A DNA stretch of 50,388 nt from an uncultured Thermoleophilia bacterium. Its GTDB lineage: Bacteria; Actinomycetota; Thermoleophilia; UBA2241. The DNA is taken from assembly GCA_903862845.1 (NCBI GenBank), contig CAIOZS010000238.1:1-50388 (forward strand). The letters are read 5' to 3'. Positions within the stretch are counted from its first letter, which is position 1; every line of letters begins with the position of its first letter. This document shows positions 7,989 through 17,492 of this stretch, one piece after another. The notes below the pieces were generated by a model. The model was not told where the DNA came from. It was given only the letters and a program-made list of their open reading frames with translations, and did not search any database. A program made the position numbers and the translations under genes.

Positions 7989-8497
7989 CAGACGGCCTTC
8001 CCGTCGCGACCCGTGGCCGGCGGCGGCGGTGCGGCCTCCGCCGGCTGCTCGCTCGCCGCCCGCACTGCGGCGACGATCGTCGCGTAGCCGGTGCAGCGAC
8101 ACAGATTGCCGGCCAGGGCCAGGCGGATGGCCTCCTCTGAAGGGTGCGGATCGGCCAGCAAGAGCGCCTTCGCCGACATGAGCATGCCGGGCGTGCAGAA
8201 GCCGCACTGCACCGCGCCGTGCTCGATGAACATGCGCTGCAGCGTGTCGAGACCGTCGTCGTCGGCCAGCCCTTCGACCGTGAGGACCTTCTTGCCTCGC
8301 ATCTGACCGGCGAGGACCAGGCAGGAGTTCACGGCCTTGTCGTCCACGATGACCGTGCAGGCGCCGCATTCGCCCTCCGAGCAGCCCTCCTTGACGCCCG
8401 TGAGGCCGAGGTCCAGACGCAACACGTCGATGAGGCGCGCCGTGGGCCGCACGTCGAGCTCGTGCTCCATACCGTTGACGATGAGCGAGAGTCTCAT
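7988..8497 (-). CDS. Molybdenum hydroxylase [2Fe-2S] (small) subunit
   Basis: 169-aa iron-sulphur subunit of the xanthine dehydrogenase/CO dehydrogenase family. The plant-type ferredoxin cluster ligands are in CSEGECGACTVIVDD and the later cysteine NSCL; the second cluster is in QCGFCTPGM and NLCRCTGY. The length is typical. Its ATG at 8497 overlaps the stop of the large-subunit gene by 4 bp. The Pro/Ala-rich C-terminal tail (about 20 residues) is probably unstructured. Confidence 0.93.
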   Translation of the reverse strand: MRLSLIVNGMEHELDVRPTARLIDVLRLDLGLTGVKEGCSEGECGACTVIVDDKAVNSCLVLAGQMRGKKVLTVEGLADDDGLDTLQRMFIEHGAVQCGFCTPGMLMSAKALLLADPHPSEEAIRLALAGNLCRCTGYATIVAAVRAASEQPAEAAPPPPATGRDGKAV

Positions 8498-10758
8498 CCG
8501 CCCTCCACCTCCTCCAGATGGAGGGCGGCCAGAACCCTCTCGGGGGTGGCCGGCAGATCCGAGAGCGACGTCCCCAGGGCATGGTTGACCGCGTTGATCA
8601 CGGCCGCCGCAGTCGGCACCGTGGCGATCTCGCCCACGCTCTTGGCCCCGAACGGTCCGTCGTCGCCCGAGTGCTCGACGAGCAGCACGTGGATATCCGG
8701 CATGTCGGGAGCGTTGACCACATGGTAGTTCTTGAACCCGTCGACGCCGCTGCGTCCGGCCTCGTCGACGTCCATGTGCTCGTAGAGCGCGTAGCCGATG
8801 CCCATCTGCACGGCGCCCTGGAACTGCGCGTGGACCATGCCCCTGTTGATCGCTTGGCCGACGTCGCCGACGGCGAGGAAGTCGGTCACCGCGGTCAGCC
8901 CGGTGGCGCAGTCCACCTCGACCTCGGCGAACTGCACCGAGTAAGACGCCGGATTGGAGGTCGCGTAGTACGTGACCGACGCCGTGATCGCCGGCGAGTG
9001 CCGCATTTGGCTCAAGCGGGCGATGTCTCTGAAGGCGACGCCGCGCTGCCCGTCGTCCTGGACGTGAACCTCGCCGCGCTCCACCGTGAGCCTCTCTCTG
9101 GGTTCGTGCAGCAGGTCGGCGGCTGCCGTGACGATCTCCTCTTTGAGCTTCTCGGCCGTGGCCTTGGCGCACGCGCCGACCACGTAGGTCACGCGGCTCC
9201 CGAAGGTGCCGTAGTCGAACGGCGTGCTGGACGTGTCAGCCTCGCCCGCGGCCACGAGGTCGGGGCTGACGCCGAGCACTTCGGCGACGATCACTTTCAT
9301 GACGGTGACGATGCCGCAGCCCGGGTCGTGGAGGCTGGCGCCGAGCTCGAACGTGCCGTCTTCGTTCATCTTGAGCGTCATGTTGCTGGCCTCGGCGAAC
9401 TTGCCGAACATGCCGTTCTTGTGGGCGCCGCAGGCCACGCCGACGCCGCGGCGGAAGCGCCCGCTCCCGGGTGCCCGCCCGCGCCTGGTACTCCAGTCGA
9501 AGGCGGCGGCGCCGCGCTCGAGGCATTCGCGCACGCGGGCATCGCCCAGCGACATCCCGGTGACCTGGTCCACCTCGAAGGGGTGTCTGAGGTTCATCAG
9601 GCGCAGGTCGACCGGGTCGATGCCCAGCTCGCCGGCTACATTGTCCATGTGGATCTCGAGGGCGGTCACGATCTCCGGCGCTCCCCAGCCTCGCGCCGCC
9701 CCGGCCACCGGCGTGTTCGTGTACACCGCCCGCGACCGGTGATGGTAGTGAGGCACGCGGTAGAGCTTGGTGATCTTCTGGCACATGTGGACCGCGTAGT
9801 CGGAGGTGCTCGACGCGTAGGCCCCGGCGTCCAGCACGGTTGCGACCTCCATGTCCTCCAACTGGCCCTGCGGACTGCAGGCGGTGCGGATCGTCGATGC
9901 CGTCGCCGGCCTGACCATGGTGGCGATCATGCACTCCTCACGGTCGAGCAAGAGCTTCACGGGCCGCCGAGTCTTCTGCGCCATGAAGGCCGTCACCGGC
10001 TCTAGGATGTACTCGGTCTTGCCGCCGAAGGAGCCGCCCATGGGGGCTTTGATCACCCTGACGCGGTGGTAGTCCAGCCCCAGAAGGTCGGCGACGACCG
10101 TCCGCGCGCCGTACACGCCCTGGCTCGTGCTCCAGATGGTCAGCCCCCCCGTGCTGTGGGGCTGCACGACGCAGACGTGCGGCTCGAGTGCCGCGTGGTG
10201 GATCCGCGGGGTCGTCGTCGTGCTGCTCACCACCACCGCGTCCCGCGACTCGGCGCTGCGACCGCACTCCTCCTCGTGCTCGAAGAACACGTTGCCGCCC
10301 GGGTGGAGCGGCAGGTCGTCGCGCCGCTGTGCCTCCTCCGGGGTGAAGAGCGCCGGCAGCTCCTCGTACTCGACGTCGATGAGGGTCATGGCCGCCTCGG
10401 CGATCGCCTGGCTGGTGGCCACGACCGCCGCGACTCGGTCGCCGACGAATCGTACGTGTTCGCTGAAGAGCGTCTCGTCTCGCGGGCAGAGCTCCTGCTC
10501 CGGCGTGAGCCGGGCGCGACAGTACACGTCTGCCGGGCTGTTCAGATGCGAGAAGACCTTGACGACCCCCGGCAGCGCCTCGGCAGCGCTGGAGTCGATG
10601 CTCGTGACCATGCCGTGGGGGATGGGGCTGAGCAGAAGCTTGGCGTAGAGCATGCCGGGCAGCTGGATGTCGCTGCCGTACACGAGCTCCCCGGTGACCT
10701 TCTGCCACGCGTCGTGCACGGGGTACGTCAGGCCCACGTACAGCAGGTCCTTCGTCAA
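8494..10758 (-). CDS. Molybdenum hydroxylase molybdopterin-binding (large) subunit
   Basis: 754-aa catalytic subunit of the xanthine dehydrogenase family. Family motifs are GGSFGGKTEY, the AARGWGAPE segment, and GPFGAKSVGE near the C-terminus, whose Glu is the usual catalytic base. The start is set at TTG 10758, which has GAGGAG about 6 nt upstream; the ORF-track TTG at 10797 lacks a site. Such enzymes hydroxylate N-heterocycles or aldehydes. In a cluster with histidine lyase and urocanase, an imidazole or imidazolone compound is a reasonable substrate (inference). Nicotinate, purine or aldehyde substrates cannot be excluded. Confidence 0.88.
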   Translation of the reverse strand: MTKDLLYVGLTYPVHDAWQKVTGELVYGSDIQLPGMLYAKLLLSPIPHGMVTSIDSSAAEALPGVVKVFSHLNSPADVYCRARLTPEQELCPRDETLFSEHVRFVGDRVAAVVATSQAIAEAAMTLIDVEYEELPALFTPEEAQRRDDLPLHPGGNVFFEHEEECGRSAESRDAVVVSSTTTTPRIHHAALEPHVCVVQPHSTGGLTIWSTSQGVYGARTVVADLLGLDYHRVRVIKAPMGGSFGGKTEYILEPVTAFMAQKTRRPVKLLLDREECMIATMVRPATASTIRTACSPQGQLEDMEVATVLDAGAYASSTSDYAVHMCQKITKLYRVPHYHHRSRAVYTNTPVAGAARGWGAPEIVTALEIHMDNVAGELGIDPVDLRLMNLRHPFEVDQVTGMSLGDARVRECLERGAAAFDWSTRRGRAPGSGRFRRGVGVACGAHKNGMFGKFAEASNMTLKMNEDGTFELGASLHDPGCGIVTVMKVIVAEVLGVSPDLVAAGEADTSSTPFDYGTFGSRVTYVVGACAKATAEKLKEEIVTAAADLLHEPRERLTVERGEVHVQDDGQRGVAFRDIARLSQMRHSPAITASVTYYATSNPASYSVQFAEVEVDCATGLTAVTDFLAVGDVGQAINRGMVHAQFQGAVQMGIGYALYEHMDVDEAGRSGVDGFKNYHVVNAPDMPDIHVLLVEHSGDDGPFGAKSVGEIATVPTAAAVINAVNHALGTSLSDLPATPERVLAALHLEEVEGG

Positions 10759-10854
10759 TCTCTCTCCTCGGCTCTTCTCTTGCGGGGCGGAGTGCAACGC
10801 CTACGTGAGTGTGTCAGGCGCAGGCCGTCGTTGCCAACCGCGGCCGGGCGGCGT

Positions 10855-12492
10855 TCAGATCAGGCTCGCTGGAGGGCGCTCCTCAGGCTTGCTCGCGGCG
10901 AACCATTGCTCGAAGTCGGTACGGCAGCGCCGCGCCGCCGGCGCGGTACACGCGCCGCCGGCCGAGGTGCAGAGCAGCTCCGGCGGCAGGCCGCGGCCGA
11001 TGCCGTCGGCGACGTCGATGGCTTCGTGTAGCGGCAGCACGGCTTCGTGACCGGCCAGCGCCAGGTCGGCGAACACGTGCGCCGTGCAGGTGGCCGCAAG
11101 AATGCGGCTGCGGCAGGGCTGGCAGAGGCCCCCCGGCATCGGGTCGCACGGCATGCCGGTGAAGGCCTGGAGCGCCAGCGACGCCGCGTTCTCGACCTGC
11201 TCCGGTGAGCCGCCGGCCATCTCGGCGATTGCGGCGGCCGCCATGGCTCCGCAGGTCCCGGCCTCGCCGGTGCAGCCTGTCACCTCACCGGTCGGCGCCG
11301 AGCGCGAGTAGGCGATGGCGCCGATCGCGGCCGCGACGAAGAGCCCGTGCAGCAGGTCGTCCTCGCCGAGACCACGGGCGTCCTGCACGGCGCTCATGGC
11401 GGCGTAGATGTAGCCGCCGCCGCCGCCCATCGGGCCCGGTACCACGACGACGCCGGGGATGCCCGAGCCGGCCCCGTAGGCCCACTTGATCGTCTGCGCA
11501 GTGACTCCGTCCGTCACGGCCCCGCCCGACGCGGCGTGTTTCGCCCAGCGGCCGGCGAAGTCGGGCTTGAACGGGCTGAGGGGGACGATCACGTCCTCCT
11601 CGTACACGGCGCGCGTCTGCCGGCGCATGAGACGGGCCAGCATGCGCATGCGCTCGAGGATGCGCTCGCGTGGCCAGCCCGAGGCGTCCATCTCGTAGCG
11701 CACGGCGACCTCCCACAGCGGCAGACCCTCACGCTTCCCTATCTCGCGCCAGGCGGTCATCGTGTCGAACAGCTGTGGTCTGCGATCGCGCTGTGAGACG
11801 ACCGGCAGAAGCGGCTCGAGCACGGCCACGGCCACCCCGGGGAGGGCGGCCGTCGGCAGACCGCCCAGGGCCGCGAGGTCCGGCTCGGCGACCAGCATGT
11901 AGGCGTGCAGCACGCCGCGTCCGTCGACGGCGACCTCGTGGCTCTCCACAAACCCGGCCAGCCCGGGCACCAGCGCCGCGAGCTGCTCCTCGCCGATCCG
12001 CCTCTGCGCGTCGAAGACCAGAAGCACATAGCCGTCGCCGATGGCGTGCAGTGGGAAGCCGTTGACCGAGACTGTCTCCACCATGCCGCCCCCGGTGGAG
12101 TTGCCGACAAGCGCCGCCTCGCGACCGCTGCGACCGGTCATGACGAACTTGACGGCGTTCGGATGCCGACTCTCGGCGAGCTCGGTGAACTCAAACGAGA
12201 CCTCGGCGCCGACTTCTTCGGCGAGCTCGAAGGCACGGAACAGCCGTTCGTCGTCGGGCCGGAAACCGAGGACGCCGCCGACCATGGCGCGGTCCTCGGC
12301 CATGATCCCGAACGTCCCGGCGAACGAGCCGCGCTCATCCAACAGGATCCGGATCCGCGATGGCGGCTCGCCGAGCAGGTTCCCCGCCAGATTGCCGAGA
12401 CGGCACGGCCCGGCGAAGTGGGAGCTCGAGCCCGGCTGCATCACCGGGCCGAAGACGTCGTTGAAGAACTCGGGGTAGGCGGAGACGGCCAT
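10855..12492 (-). CDS. Fe-S L-serine dehydratase-like protein, fused beta and alpha domains
   Basis: 545-aa protein. The N-terminal part (about 1-230) matches the SDH beta domain (FGPVMQPGSSSHFAGPCR, HPNAVKF, GNSTGGGMVE). The C-terminal part matches the SDH alpha domain with cluster-type cysteines (GCTGEAGTCGAMAAAAI, CDPMPGGLCQPC). Single-chain type II L-serine dehydratases use a [4Fe-4S] cluster to deaminate serine to pyruvate. The alpha motif differs from the usual CDPVGGLVQVPC, so the substrate may be another beta-hydroxy amino acid or a related betaine product. It lies 4 bp downstream of the 69-aa ORF and upstream of the Mo-hydroxylase genes. The start ATG is at 12492. Confidence 0.82.
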   Translation of the reverse strand: MAVSAYPEFFNDVFGPVMQPGSSSHFAGPCRLGNLAGNLLGEPPSRIRILLDERGSFAGTFGIMAEDRAMVGGVLGFRPDDERLFRAFELAEEVGAEVSFEFTELAESRHPNAVKFVMTGRSGREAALVGNSTGGGMVETVSVNGFPLHAIGDGYVLLVFDAQRRIGEEQLAALVPGLAGFVESHEVAVDGRGVLHAYMLVAEPDLAALGGLPTAALPGVAVAVLEPLLPVVSQRDRRPQLFDTMTAWREIGKREGLPLWEVAVRYEMDASGWPRERILERMRMLARLMRRQTRAVYEEDVIVPLSPFKPDFAGRWAKHAASGGAVTDGVTAQTIKWAYGAGSGIPGVVVVPGPMGGGGGYIYAAMSAVQDARGLGEDDLLHGLFVAAAIGAIAYSRSAPTGEVTGCTGEAGTCGAMAAAAIAEMAGGSPEQVENAASLALQAFTGMPCDPMPGGLCQPCRSRILAATCTAHVFADLALAGHEAVLPLHEAIDVADGIGRGLPPELLCTSAGGACTAPAARRCRTDFEQWFAASKPEERPPASLI

Positions 12493-12496
12493 TGCC

Positions 12497-12706
12497 TCAG
12501 TCCTCCACAGCGCTGCCGAAATGCCGGGCGCCGGTCACGGCTGTGTCGGCGGTGGCGACCGGCAGGCTGAACACGCGCACCCGGCGCAGCGGCATGACGC
12601 CGCCGCCCTCGGCCGGCATGGTCAGAGCCCGTCGCATCACCACGATGGCCTCGTCCATAGGGAGAAGCTCGCTGACTAGCCTCTGTTCCGCGATCGGCGC
12701 ATTCAT
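12497..12706 (-). CDS. Small protein resembling the N-terminus of ornithine cyclodeaminase/mu-crystallin
   Basis: 69-aa ORF with an excellent ribosome site (AAGGAGG, about 8 nt before ATG 12706), so it is likely translated. LLPMDEAIVVMRRAL followed by a G-V-M-P-L-R stretch matches the start of ornithine cyclodeaminase/mu-crystallin proteins, but the NAD-binding Rossmann part is absent; the next gene begins 4 bp after its stop. It is either a deletion remnant kept in frame within the operon or a small accessory protein. Function unknown. Confidence 0.5.
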   Translation of the reverse strand: MNAPIAEQRLVSELLPMDEAIVVMRRALTMPAEGGGVMPLRRVRVFSLPVATADTAVTGARHFGSAVED

Positions 12707-12766
12707 GGGCCGGCCTCCTTCAGTCGAGTCGCCGTGAGCCGCCGCCGCCTGCGCGGTCCGGCGAGC

Positions 12767-13894
12767 TCAAGAGTGATGGCATCCGTCGTCCCGCTCGTAG
12801 CGCTCGGCCGCGCGGCGCACCGCGTCCCAGTCGAGCTCGATGCCCAGACCGGGTGTCTCGAAGAGCCCGATCTTGCCCTGGGCGGGCGTAAGATCGGGCG
12901 CCGTGACGAGGTCCTCGACGAGCAGCTGGTGCATGATCTGGTTGCCGTCGGTGAGATTGGCGGTGCGCAGACCGAGGTGGTGCTGGGCGGCGTCGGTGAT
13001 GCCTGAGACGCCTTGGCCGTGCAGGCAGACCGGCACGCCGGCGGCCTCGGCGATCGCGGCGGCCTTGCCGAAGGCGAGCAGGCCGCCGGCTTCGTGCGGC
13101 GACAGGACGACGACGTCGGCGGCGCGCTGCCGGCAGATCTCGTAGACGTCGGCCGGTGTGAACACCGCCTGGTCGGCGGCGATGGGCACGCTCACCGACT
13201 CCTTGACCTGGCGCAGGGCGGCGATGCTCTGCAGCGGCGTCGGCTGCTCGATCCACTCGGGCTCGAACTGCGCCAGCCGGCCGATCATGTGGATCGCCTC
13301 GGGGACGCTCCAGGCGCAGTTCGCGTCCAGGCGCAGCCGGCGGCCGCCGATCGCTTCGCGCACGGCCGCCGTAGTGCGCAGGTCGGCGTCTTCGCCGCGC
13401 CCGATCTTCAGGTAGATAACGCCGTAGCCCGCCGCTGCAAGGTCGCGGGCGTCTTCGGCGAGCTCGTCGGTCGTGTCTCCCTGGACGAAGCCGAAGTAGT
13501 CGACCTCGTCGCGCACGGCGCCGCCGAGGAGCCGGTGCACCGGCCAGCCGGCGGCCTTCCCGAGGATGTCCCAGAGTGCCATCTCCAGACCGGAGAGGAC
13601 GAAGTTGGCGTGCCACGGGGTGTGATTGAAGCTCCCCAGATGTCGCGCCCCGGTGATGAGGCGCTCGATGTCGAAGACGGGTTCGCCGACAAAGAGAGGT
13701 GCGACGCCCTGCAATGCGGCGACGGTGCCCTCCGCCGGGAAGGCGGCCACGGATTCGCCGATGCCGACGAGGCCGTCGTCGGTCTCGACCTCGACGAGGA
13801 CCACGGCCGCCGCGTGGTCCACGCGGCCGGCCCAGTGGTAGGGCTCCCTGAAGGCCAGGGCCATCGGCGTGGTCTTGACGCGGGCGATCTTCAC
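12767..13894 (-). CDS. Enolase-superfamily enzyme (mandelate racemase/muconate lactonizing type)
   Basis: 375-aa member of the enolase superfamily. Metal-binding positions are visible in LRLDANCAW, WIEQPT and IAADQAV; the barrel lysine is in YLKIGRG, where the first Lys of the usual KxK is replaced by Tyr. On the C-terminal side CLHGQG places a His where members carry His or Lys. GTG at 13894 overlaps the hutH TGA (GTGA). Known superfamily members include a 4-hydroxyproline betaine 2-epimerase, so epimerisation or dehydration of a betaine or acid fits the MttB context, but this is inference. Specificity cannot be read from sequence. Confidence 0.85.
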   Translation of the reverse strand: MKIARVKTTPMALAFREPYHWAGRVDHAAAVVLVEVETDDGLVGIGESVAAFPAEGTVAALQGVAPLFVGEPVFDIERLITGARHLGSFNHTPWHANFVLSGLEMALWDILGKAAGWPVHRLLGGAVRDEVDYFGFVQGDTTDELAEDARDLAAAGYGVIYLKIGRGEDADLRTTAAVREAIGGRRLRLDANCAWSVPEAIHMIGRLAQFEPEWIEQPTPLQSIAALRQVKESVSVPIAADQAVFTPADVYEICRQRAADVVVLSPHEAGGLLAFGKAAAIAEAAGVPVCLHGQGVSGITDAAQHHLGLRTANLTDGNQIMHQLLVEDLVTAPDLTPAQGKIGLFETPGLGIELDWDAVRRAAERYERDDGCHHS

Positions 13895-15414
13895 GGTGCC
13901 AGGCGACGAACCACGGCGGCGAGCTCGCCGCCCGCGACGGCCTGCGCCGCCGCCTCGATCTCGGGGGCGAGGTAACGGTCGCGACCGAGCGTCGGCGCGA
14001 AGCGCCTCACGAGGTCGCGACCGGCCTTGGTGCCCACGCCCGCCTCGAGCGGCGCCAGCAGGTCGATGGCCTGCGCCGCGCACAGCGCCTCGATTCCCAG
14101 CACAGTCTGGGCGTTGCGCATCACGTCCTCGAGCTTGAGCGCCGCCGTCATCCCCATGCTCACGTGGTCCTCCTGGTCGCCCGAGCTGGGGATGGAGTCG
14201 ACGCTCGCGGGATGGCACAGGATCTTGTTCTCGGCGACCAGCGCGGCGGCCGTGTACTGGACGATCATGTAGCCGTTGTTGAGGCCGCTGTCGGTGGTCA
14301 GGAACGGCGGCAGCTCAGAAAGCGAGCTGGTCAGCATACGGAAGATCCGGCGCTCGCTGATGCTGGCGATCTCGCTCACGGCCATCGCCGCGAGGTCGAG
14401 AGCCAACGCGAGCGGCTCGCCGTGGAAGTTGCCCGCCGAGATGATCTCGCCGCTGTCCGGGAAGACGAGCGGGTTGTCGGTGACGGCGTCCACCTCGACG
14501 CTGATCACCTCGCGCAGCCAGCGCAGGGCGTCGCGGCAGGCGCCGTGCACCTGCGGGATGCAGCGCAGCGAGTAGGCGTCCTGGACCTTGTCGCAGTTGA
14601 GGTGGCTCAGCATGATCCCGCTGCCCGCGGTGGCGGCCCGCACATTGGCGGCCGTGCGGAGCTGGCCGGGGATGGGACGCAGGAGCTGGATGCGCTCCTC
14701 GAAGGGGCCGACGGAGGCGCGCAGGCCCTCGAGGCTCATGGCGCCGACAAGATCGGCGGAGTCGAGCAGCGCCTCGCCGTCGGCCACCGCGAGGCAGCCG
14801 ATGGCGGCCATGAACTGCGTGCCGTTGAGCAGGCTGAGGCCTTCTTTGGCTTCGAGCGTAAGAGGCGCGAGCCCCGCGGCCCGCAGAACGGGCCCGGCCG
14901 GCTCGCGCTCGCCCTTCGGGCCGAGCACCTCGCCCTCGCCCATCATCGCGAGGACGAGATGAGCCGAGGGGGCGAGGTCGCCGGAGGCGCCCAGCGAGCC
15001 CCTGGACGGCACCCACGGCACGAGGTCGGCGTTGAGCATCGCGCCCACAAACTCGGCGACCGAGGCGCGCACCCCCGAGTGGCCGCGCGCCATCGTGTTG
15101 AGGCGGATCGTCATCGCGGCGCGCACGACCTCGCGGGAGAGCGGCACGCCGACTCCGACCGCGTGGCTGCGCACGAGGTTCTGCTGCAGCTCCTCTACCT
15201 TGCCCGCCGGGATGTGCGTGGTGGCCAGCAGGCCGAAGCCCGTGGTGACTCCGTAGGCCACGCGCTCCTCGGCGACGACGCGCGCGATGACGTCGTGGGC
15301 CGCGTCGATACGCTCGCGCGCGGCCCGGCCGAGGGAGACCACGGCTCCGCCGCGCGCCACCGCGAGGACGTCTTCGATGCAAAGCGGGGCGTCACCGATC
15401 ACAACCTGCGTCAT
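13891..15414 (-). CDS. hutH: Histidine ammonia-lyase (HutH), canonical copy
   Basis: 507-aa MIO-dependent lyase that converts L-histidine to urocanate and ammonia. The cofactor triad lies in GSLGASGDLAPSAHL. Other HAL hallmarks are YGVTTGFG, NLVRSHAVGVG, LLNGTQ, VQDAYSLRC and SSGDQEDHVSMG. The start ATG 15414 has AAAGGAGG about 8 nt upstream and overlaps the sucD stop (ATGA). Length is typical (about 510 aa). The operon also encodes urocanase, but the two genes are separated by kor and suc genes. hutI, hutF and hutG are absent here. Histidine is the default substrate; an N-methylated histidine is a possibility from context. Confidence 0.9.
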   Translation of the reverse strand: MTQVVIGDAPLCIEDVLAVARGGAVVSLGRAARERIDAAHDVIARVVAEERVAYGVTTGFGLLATTHIPAGKVEELQQNLVRSHAVGVGVPLSREVVRAAMTIRLNTMARGHSGVRASVAEFVGAMLNADLVPWVPSRGSLGASGDLAPSAHLVLAMMGEGEVLGPKGEREPAGPVLRAAGLAPLTLEAKEGLSLLNGTQFMAAIGCLAVADGEALLDSADLVGAMSLEGLRASVGPFEERIQLLRPIPGQLRTAANVRAATAGSGIMLSHLNCDKVQDAYSLRCIPQVHGACRDALRWLREVISVEVDAVTDNPLVFPDSGEIISAGNFHGEPLALALDLAAMAVSEIASISERRIFRMLTSSLSELPPFLTTDSGLNNGYMIVQYTAAALVAENKILCHPASVDSIPSSGDQEDHVSMGMTAALKLEDVMRNAQTVLGIEALCAAQAIDLLAPLEAGVGTKAGRDLVRRFAPTLGRDRYLAPEIEAAAQAVAGGELAAVVRRLAP

Positions 15415-16295
15415 GGTGATCGCCTCCTTTCGAGCTGCGCCTGGAGGAGTGGGACAACGTCCGCCGGAGCGGGCGCCACCGGGATGCCGGCGGCCTCGAG
15501 CGCGGCCTTCTTCTCGGCGGCTGTGCCCGACGAGCCCTCGACGATGGCGCCGGCATGGCCCATGCGCTTGCCGGGCGGCGCGCCGAAGCCCGCGATGTAG
15601 GCGACCACGGGCTTCGAGACGTGTTCGCGCACGAACGCCGCGGCGCGCTCCTCGCCTTGGCCGCCGATCTCGCCGATGAGGACGATCGCCGCGGTCTCGT
15701 CGTCGGCCTCGAAGAGCTCGAGGCACTCGAGAAAGCCGACGCCGTGGATGGGGTCGCCGCCCATGCCGACCACCGTCGACTGGCCGATGCCGGCCATGGT
15801 GAGCTCGTGGACGACCTCGTAGGTGAGCGTCCCCGAGCGGGAGACAAGGCCCACGGCCCCTGGGGTGAACACGTCGGCCGGCATGATGCCGGCGCTGCAG
15901 CGCCGCGGCGTGATCAGCCCCGGCCCGTTCGGGCCGACGAGCAGGGCGCCGCGGCGCGGAAGATGCGCCGTGACCTCCGCCATGTCGCGCACGGGGATGC
16001 CCTCGGTGACGCATACCACGAGCCGTATGCCGGCGTCGGCGGCTTCGATCATCGCGTCGCGTGCGAAGCGCGCCGGGACGAAGAGCACGGCTACGTCGGC
16101 GCCGGTCGCGGCCACCGCGGGCGCGACGGCGTCGAACACGGGCGTGCCCTCGACGGTCTGGCCGCCCTTGCCCGGCGAGACGCCGGCCACGAGGTTCGTG
16201 CCCGCGGCGCGCATGCGCGCCGCGTGAAAGGCTCCCTCGCGCCCGGTGATGCCTTGCACCAGCACGCGGCTGCGTTCGTCGATGAGGATTGCCAT
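15411..16295 (-). CDS. sucD: Succinyl-CoA synthetase alpha subunit (ADP/GDP-forming)
   Basis: 294-aa CoA-ligase alpha subunit. The N-terminal CoA-binding segment (VLVQGITGREGAFHA), GPNGPGLITP and the phosphohistidine loop KRMGHAGAIV are intact. With SucC it makes ATP or GTP from succinyl-CoA, or the reverse. It overlaps its neighbours on both sides (TGATG with sucC, ATGA with hutH). Malate-CoA ligase (MtkB) is a close relative and cannot be ruled out, but the adjacent 2-oxoacid oxidoreductase favours a succinyl-CoA role. Confidence 0.88.
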   Translation of the reverse strand: MAILIDERSRVLVQGITGREGAFHAARMRAAGTNLVAGVSPGKGGQTVEGTPVFDAVAPAVAATGADVAVLFVPARFARDAMIEAADAGIRLVVCVTEGIPVRDMAEVTAHLPRRGALLVGPNGPGLITPRRCSAGIMPADVFTPGAVGLVSRSGTLTYEVVHELTMAGIGQSTVVGMGGDPIHGVGFLECLELFEADDETAAIVLIGEIGGQGEERAAAFVREHVSKPVVAYIAGFGAPPGKRMGHAGAIVEGSSGTAAEKKAALEAAGIPVAPAPADVVPLLQAQLERRRSP

Positions 16296-17488
16296 CAGCC
16301 CTCCCGGCGGGCGTCGGGGCCGGCCGGCGCGGCCGCGCCGGCGACGGCAAGTCGCACCGCTTCGCCGGCGCTCGGGGCCACAGTGAGACCGGGGATCCCG
16401 GCGTCCGCGAGCAAGGCGCGGCCCTCGGCGGCAGCGTTGCCGTCCAGCCTCACGACCACGGGCACGTCCACGCCCGCGTGACCCAGCACCTGCACGAGGC
16501 CGCGCGCGACCTCGTCGCAGCGCGTGATCCCCCCGAAGATGCTGACCAGCAGCACGGAGACGGCCTCCATGGAGAGGATCACGTCGAGCGCCGCCGCCAC
16601 GACCTCGGCGCGCGCACCGCCGCCGATGTCGCAGAAGTCGGCGGCGGCTCCGCCTGCCGCGGCGATCTGGTCGATGGTGCTCATCACCAGCCCGGCGCCG
16701 TTGCCGAGCACGCCGATGTCTCCGTCCAGCGCCACGAACGAGAGGCCGGCCTCGTGTGCCCTCGCCTCGCGGTCCTCCTTGGCGGCATGGGCTTCGGCCT
16801 TCAGGTCGGCGTGCCGAAACAGCGCGTTGTCGTCGATGGTCACTTTGCTGTCGAGGCACACGAGCTCGCCGGTGGCGGTGACCACCAGCGGGTTGACCTC
16901 GCAGAGCGTCGCGTCGCTGTCGCGATAGAGCCGCCACAGGGCGCGCACGGCGCCGGCAAGGGCCTGCTTCGCCGGCGTGCCGTCCGGGCCGGCGAGCTCG
17001 GGCCCCAGACCCGCCGCGGCCACGACGTCGCGGACCTGGTAGTCACAGAGGCCGAGCAAGGGGTCGACCGGGGTGCGCACCAGGGCGCCGGGGTTGCGGC
17101 GCGCGACCTCCTCGACGTCCACGCCACCCTCGGCCGAGAAGATCAGCATGGGAACACGGTGCGTGCGCGCTGAAGAGATCGCGAGGTAGAGCTCGCGGGC
17201 GATCTCGACCGCCTGTTCCACGAGCACGCAGGAGACGGCGTGCCCGCGGATGGTCATGCCCAGGATGTCCGCGGCCGCGGCCGCGGCCTCGCCGTCGGTG
17301 GCGCAGACGCGAACGCCGCCGGCCTTGCCACGGCCGCCGGTCTTCACTTGCGCTTTGACGACTACCGGCAGCCTGAGCTCGGCGGCTGCGACCTGCGCCT
17401 CCGCCGGCGACCGCGCCACGCGGGACGGCAGGACGGGCAGGCCGGCGGACGCGAACAGGCTCTTGCCCGTGTGCTCGAGTAGGTCCAT
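16295..17488 (-). CDS. sucC: Succinyl-CoA synthetase beta subunit
   Basis: 397-aa ATP-grasp subunit. The nucleotide-binding part contains VVVKAQVKTGGRGKAGGV and CEVNPLVV, and the C-terminal ligase domain has IFGGITRCDEVA. ATG 17488 is preceded by GAGGCG. It sits directly after korC, so succinyl-CoA made by KorABCD could be converted to succinate with substrate-level phosphorylation. Length and motifs are ordinary for the family. Confidence 0.9.
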   Translation of the reverse strand: MDLLEHTGKSLFASAGLPVLPSRVARSPAEAQVAAAELRLPVVVKAQVKTGGRGKAGGVRVCATDGEAAAAAADILGMTIRGHAVSCVLVEQAVEIARELYLAISSARTHRVPMLIFSAEGGVDVEEVARRNPGALVRTPVDPLLGLCDYQVRDVVAAAGLGPELAGPDGTPAKQALAGAVRALWRLYRDSDATLCEVNPLVVTATGELVCLDSKVTIDDNALFRHADLKAEAHAAKEDREARAHEAGLSFVALDGDIGVLGNGAGLVMSTIDQIAAAGGAAADFCDIGGGARAEVVAAALDVILSMEAVSVLLVSIFGGITRCDEVARGLVQVLGHAGVDVPVVVRLDGNAAAEGRALLADAGIPGLTVAPSAGEAVRLAVAGAAAPAGPDARREG

Positions 17489-17492
17489 CGGC

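Noticed and set aside
8518-10005. 495-aa plus-strand ORF
   Set aside because: Antisense to the Mo-hydroxylase large subunit; His/Val/Arg-rich with no motifs, whereas the opposite frame has clear family motifs.
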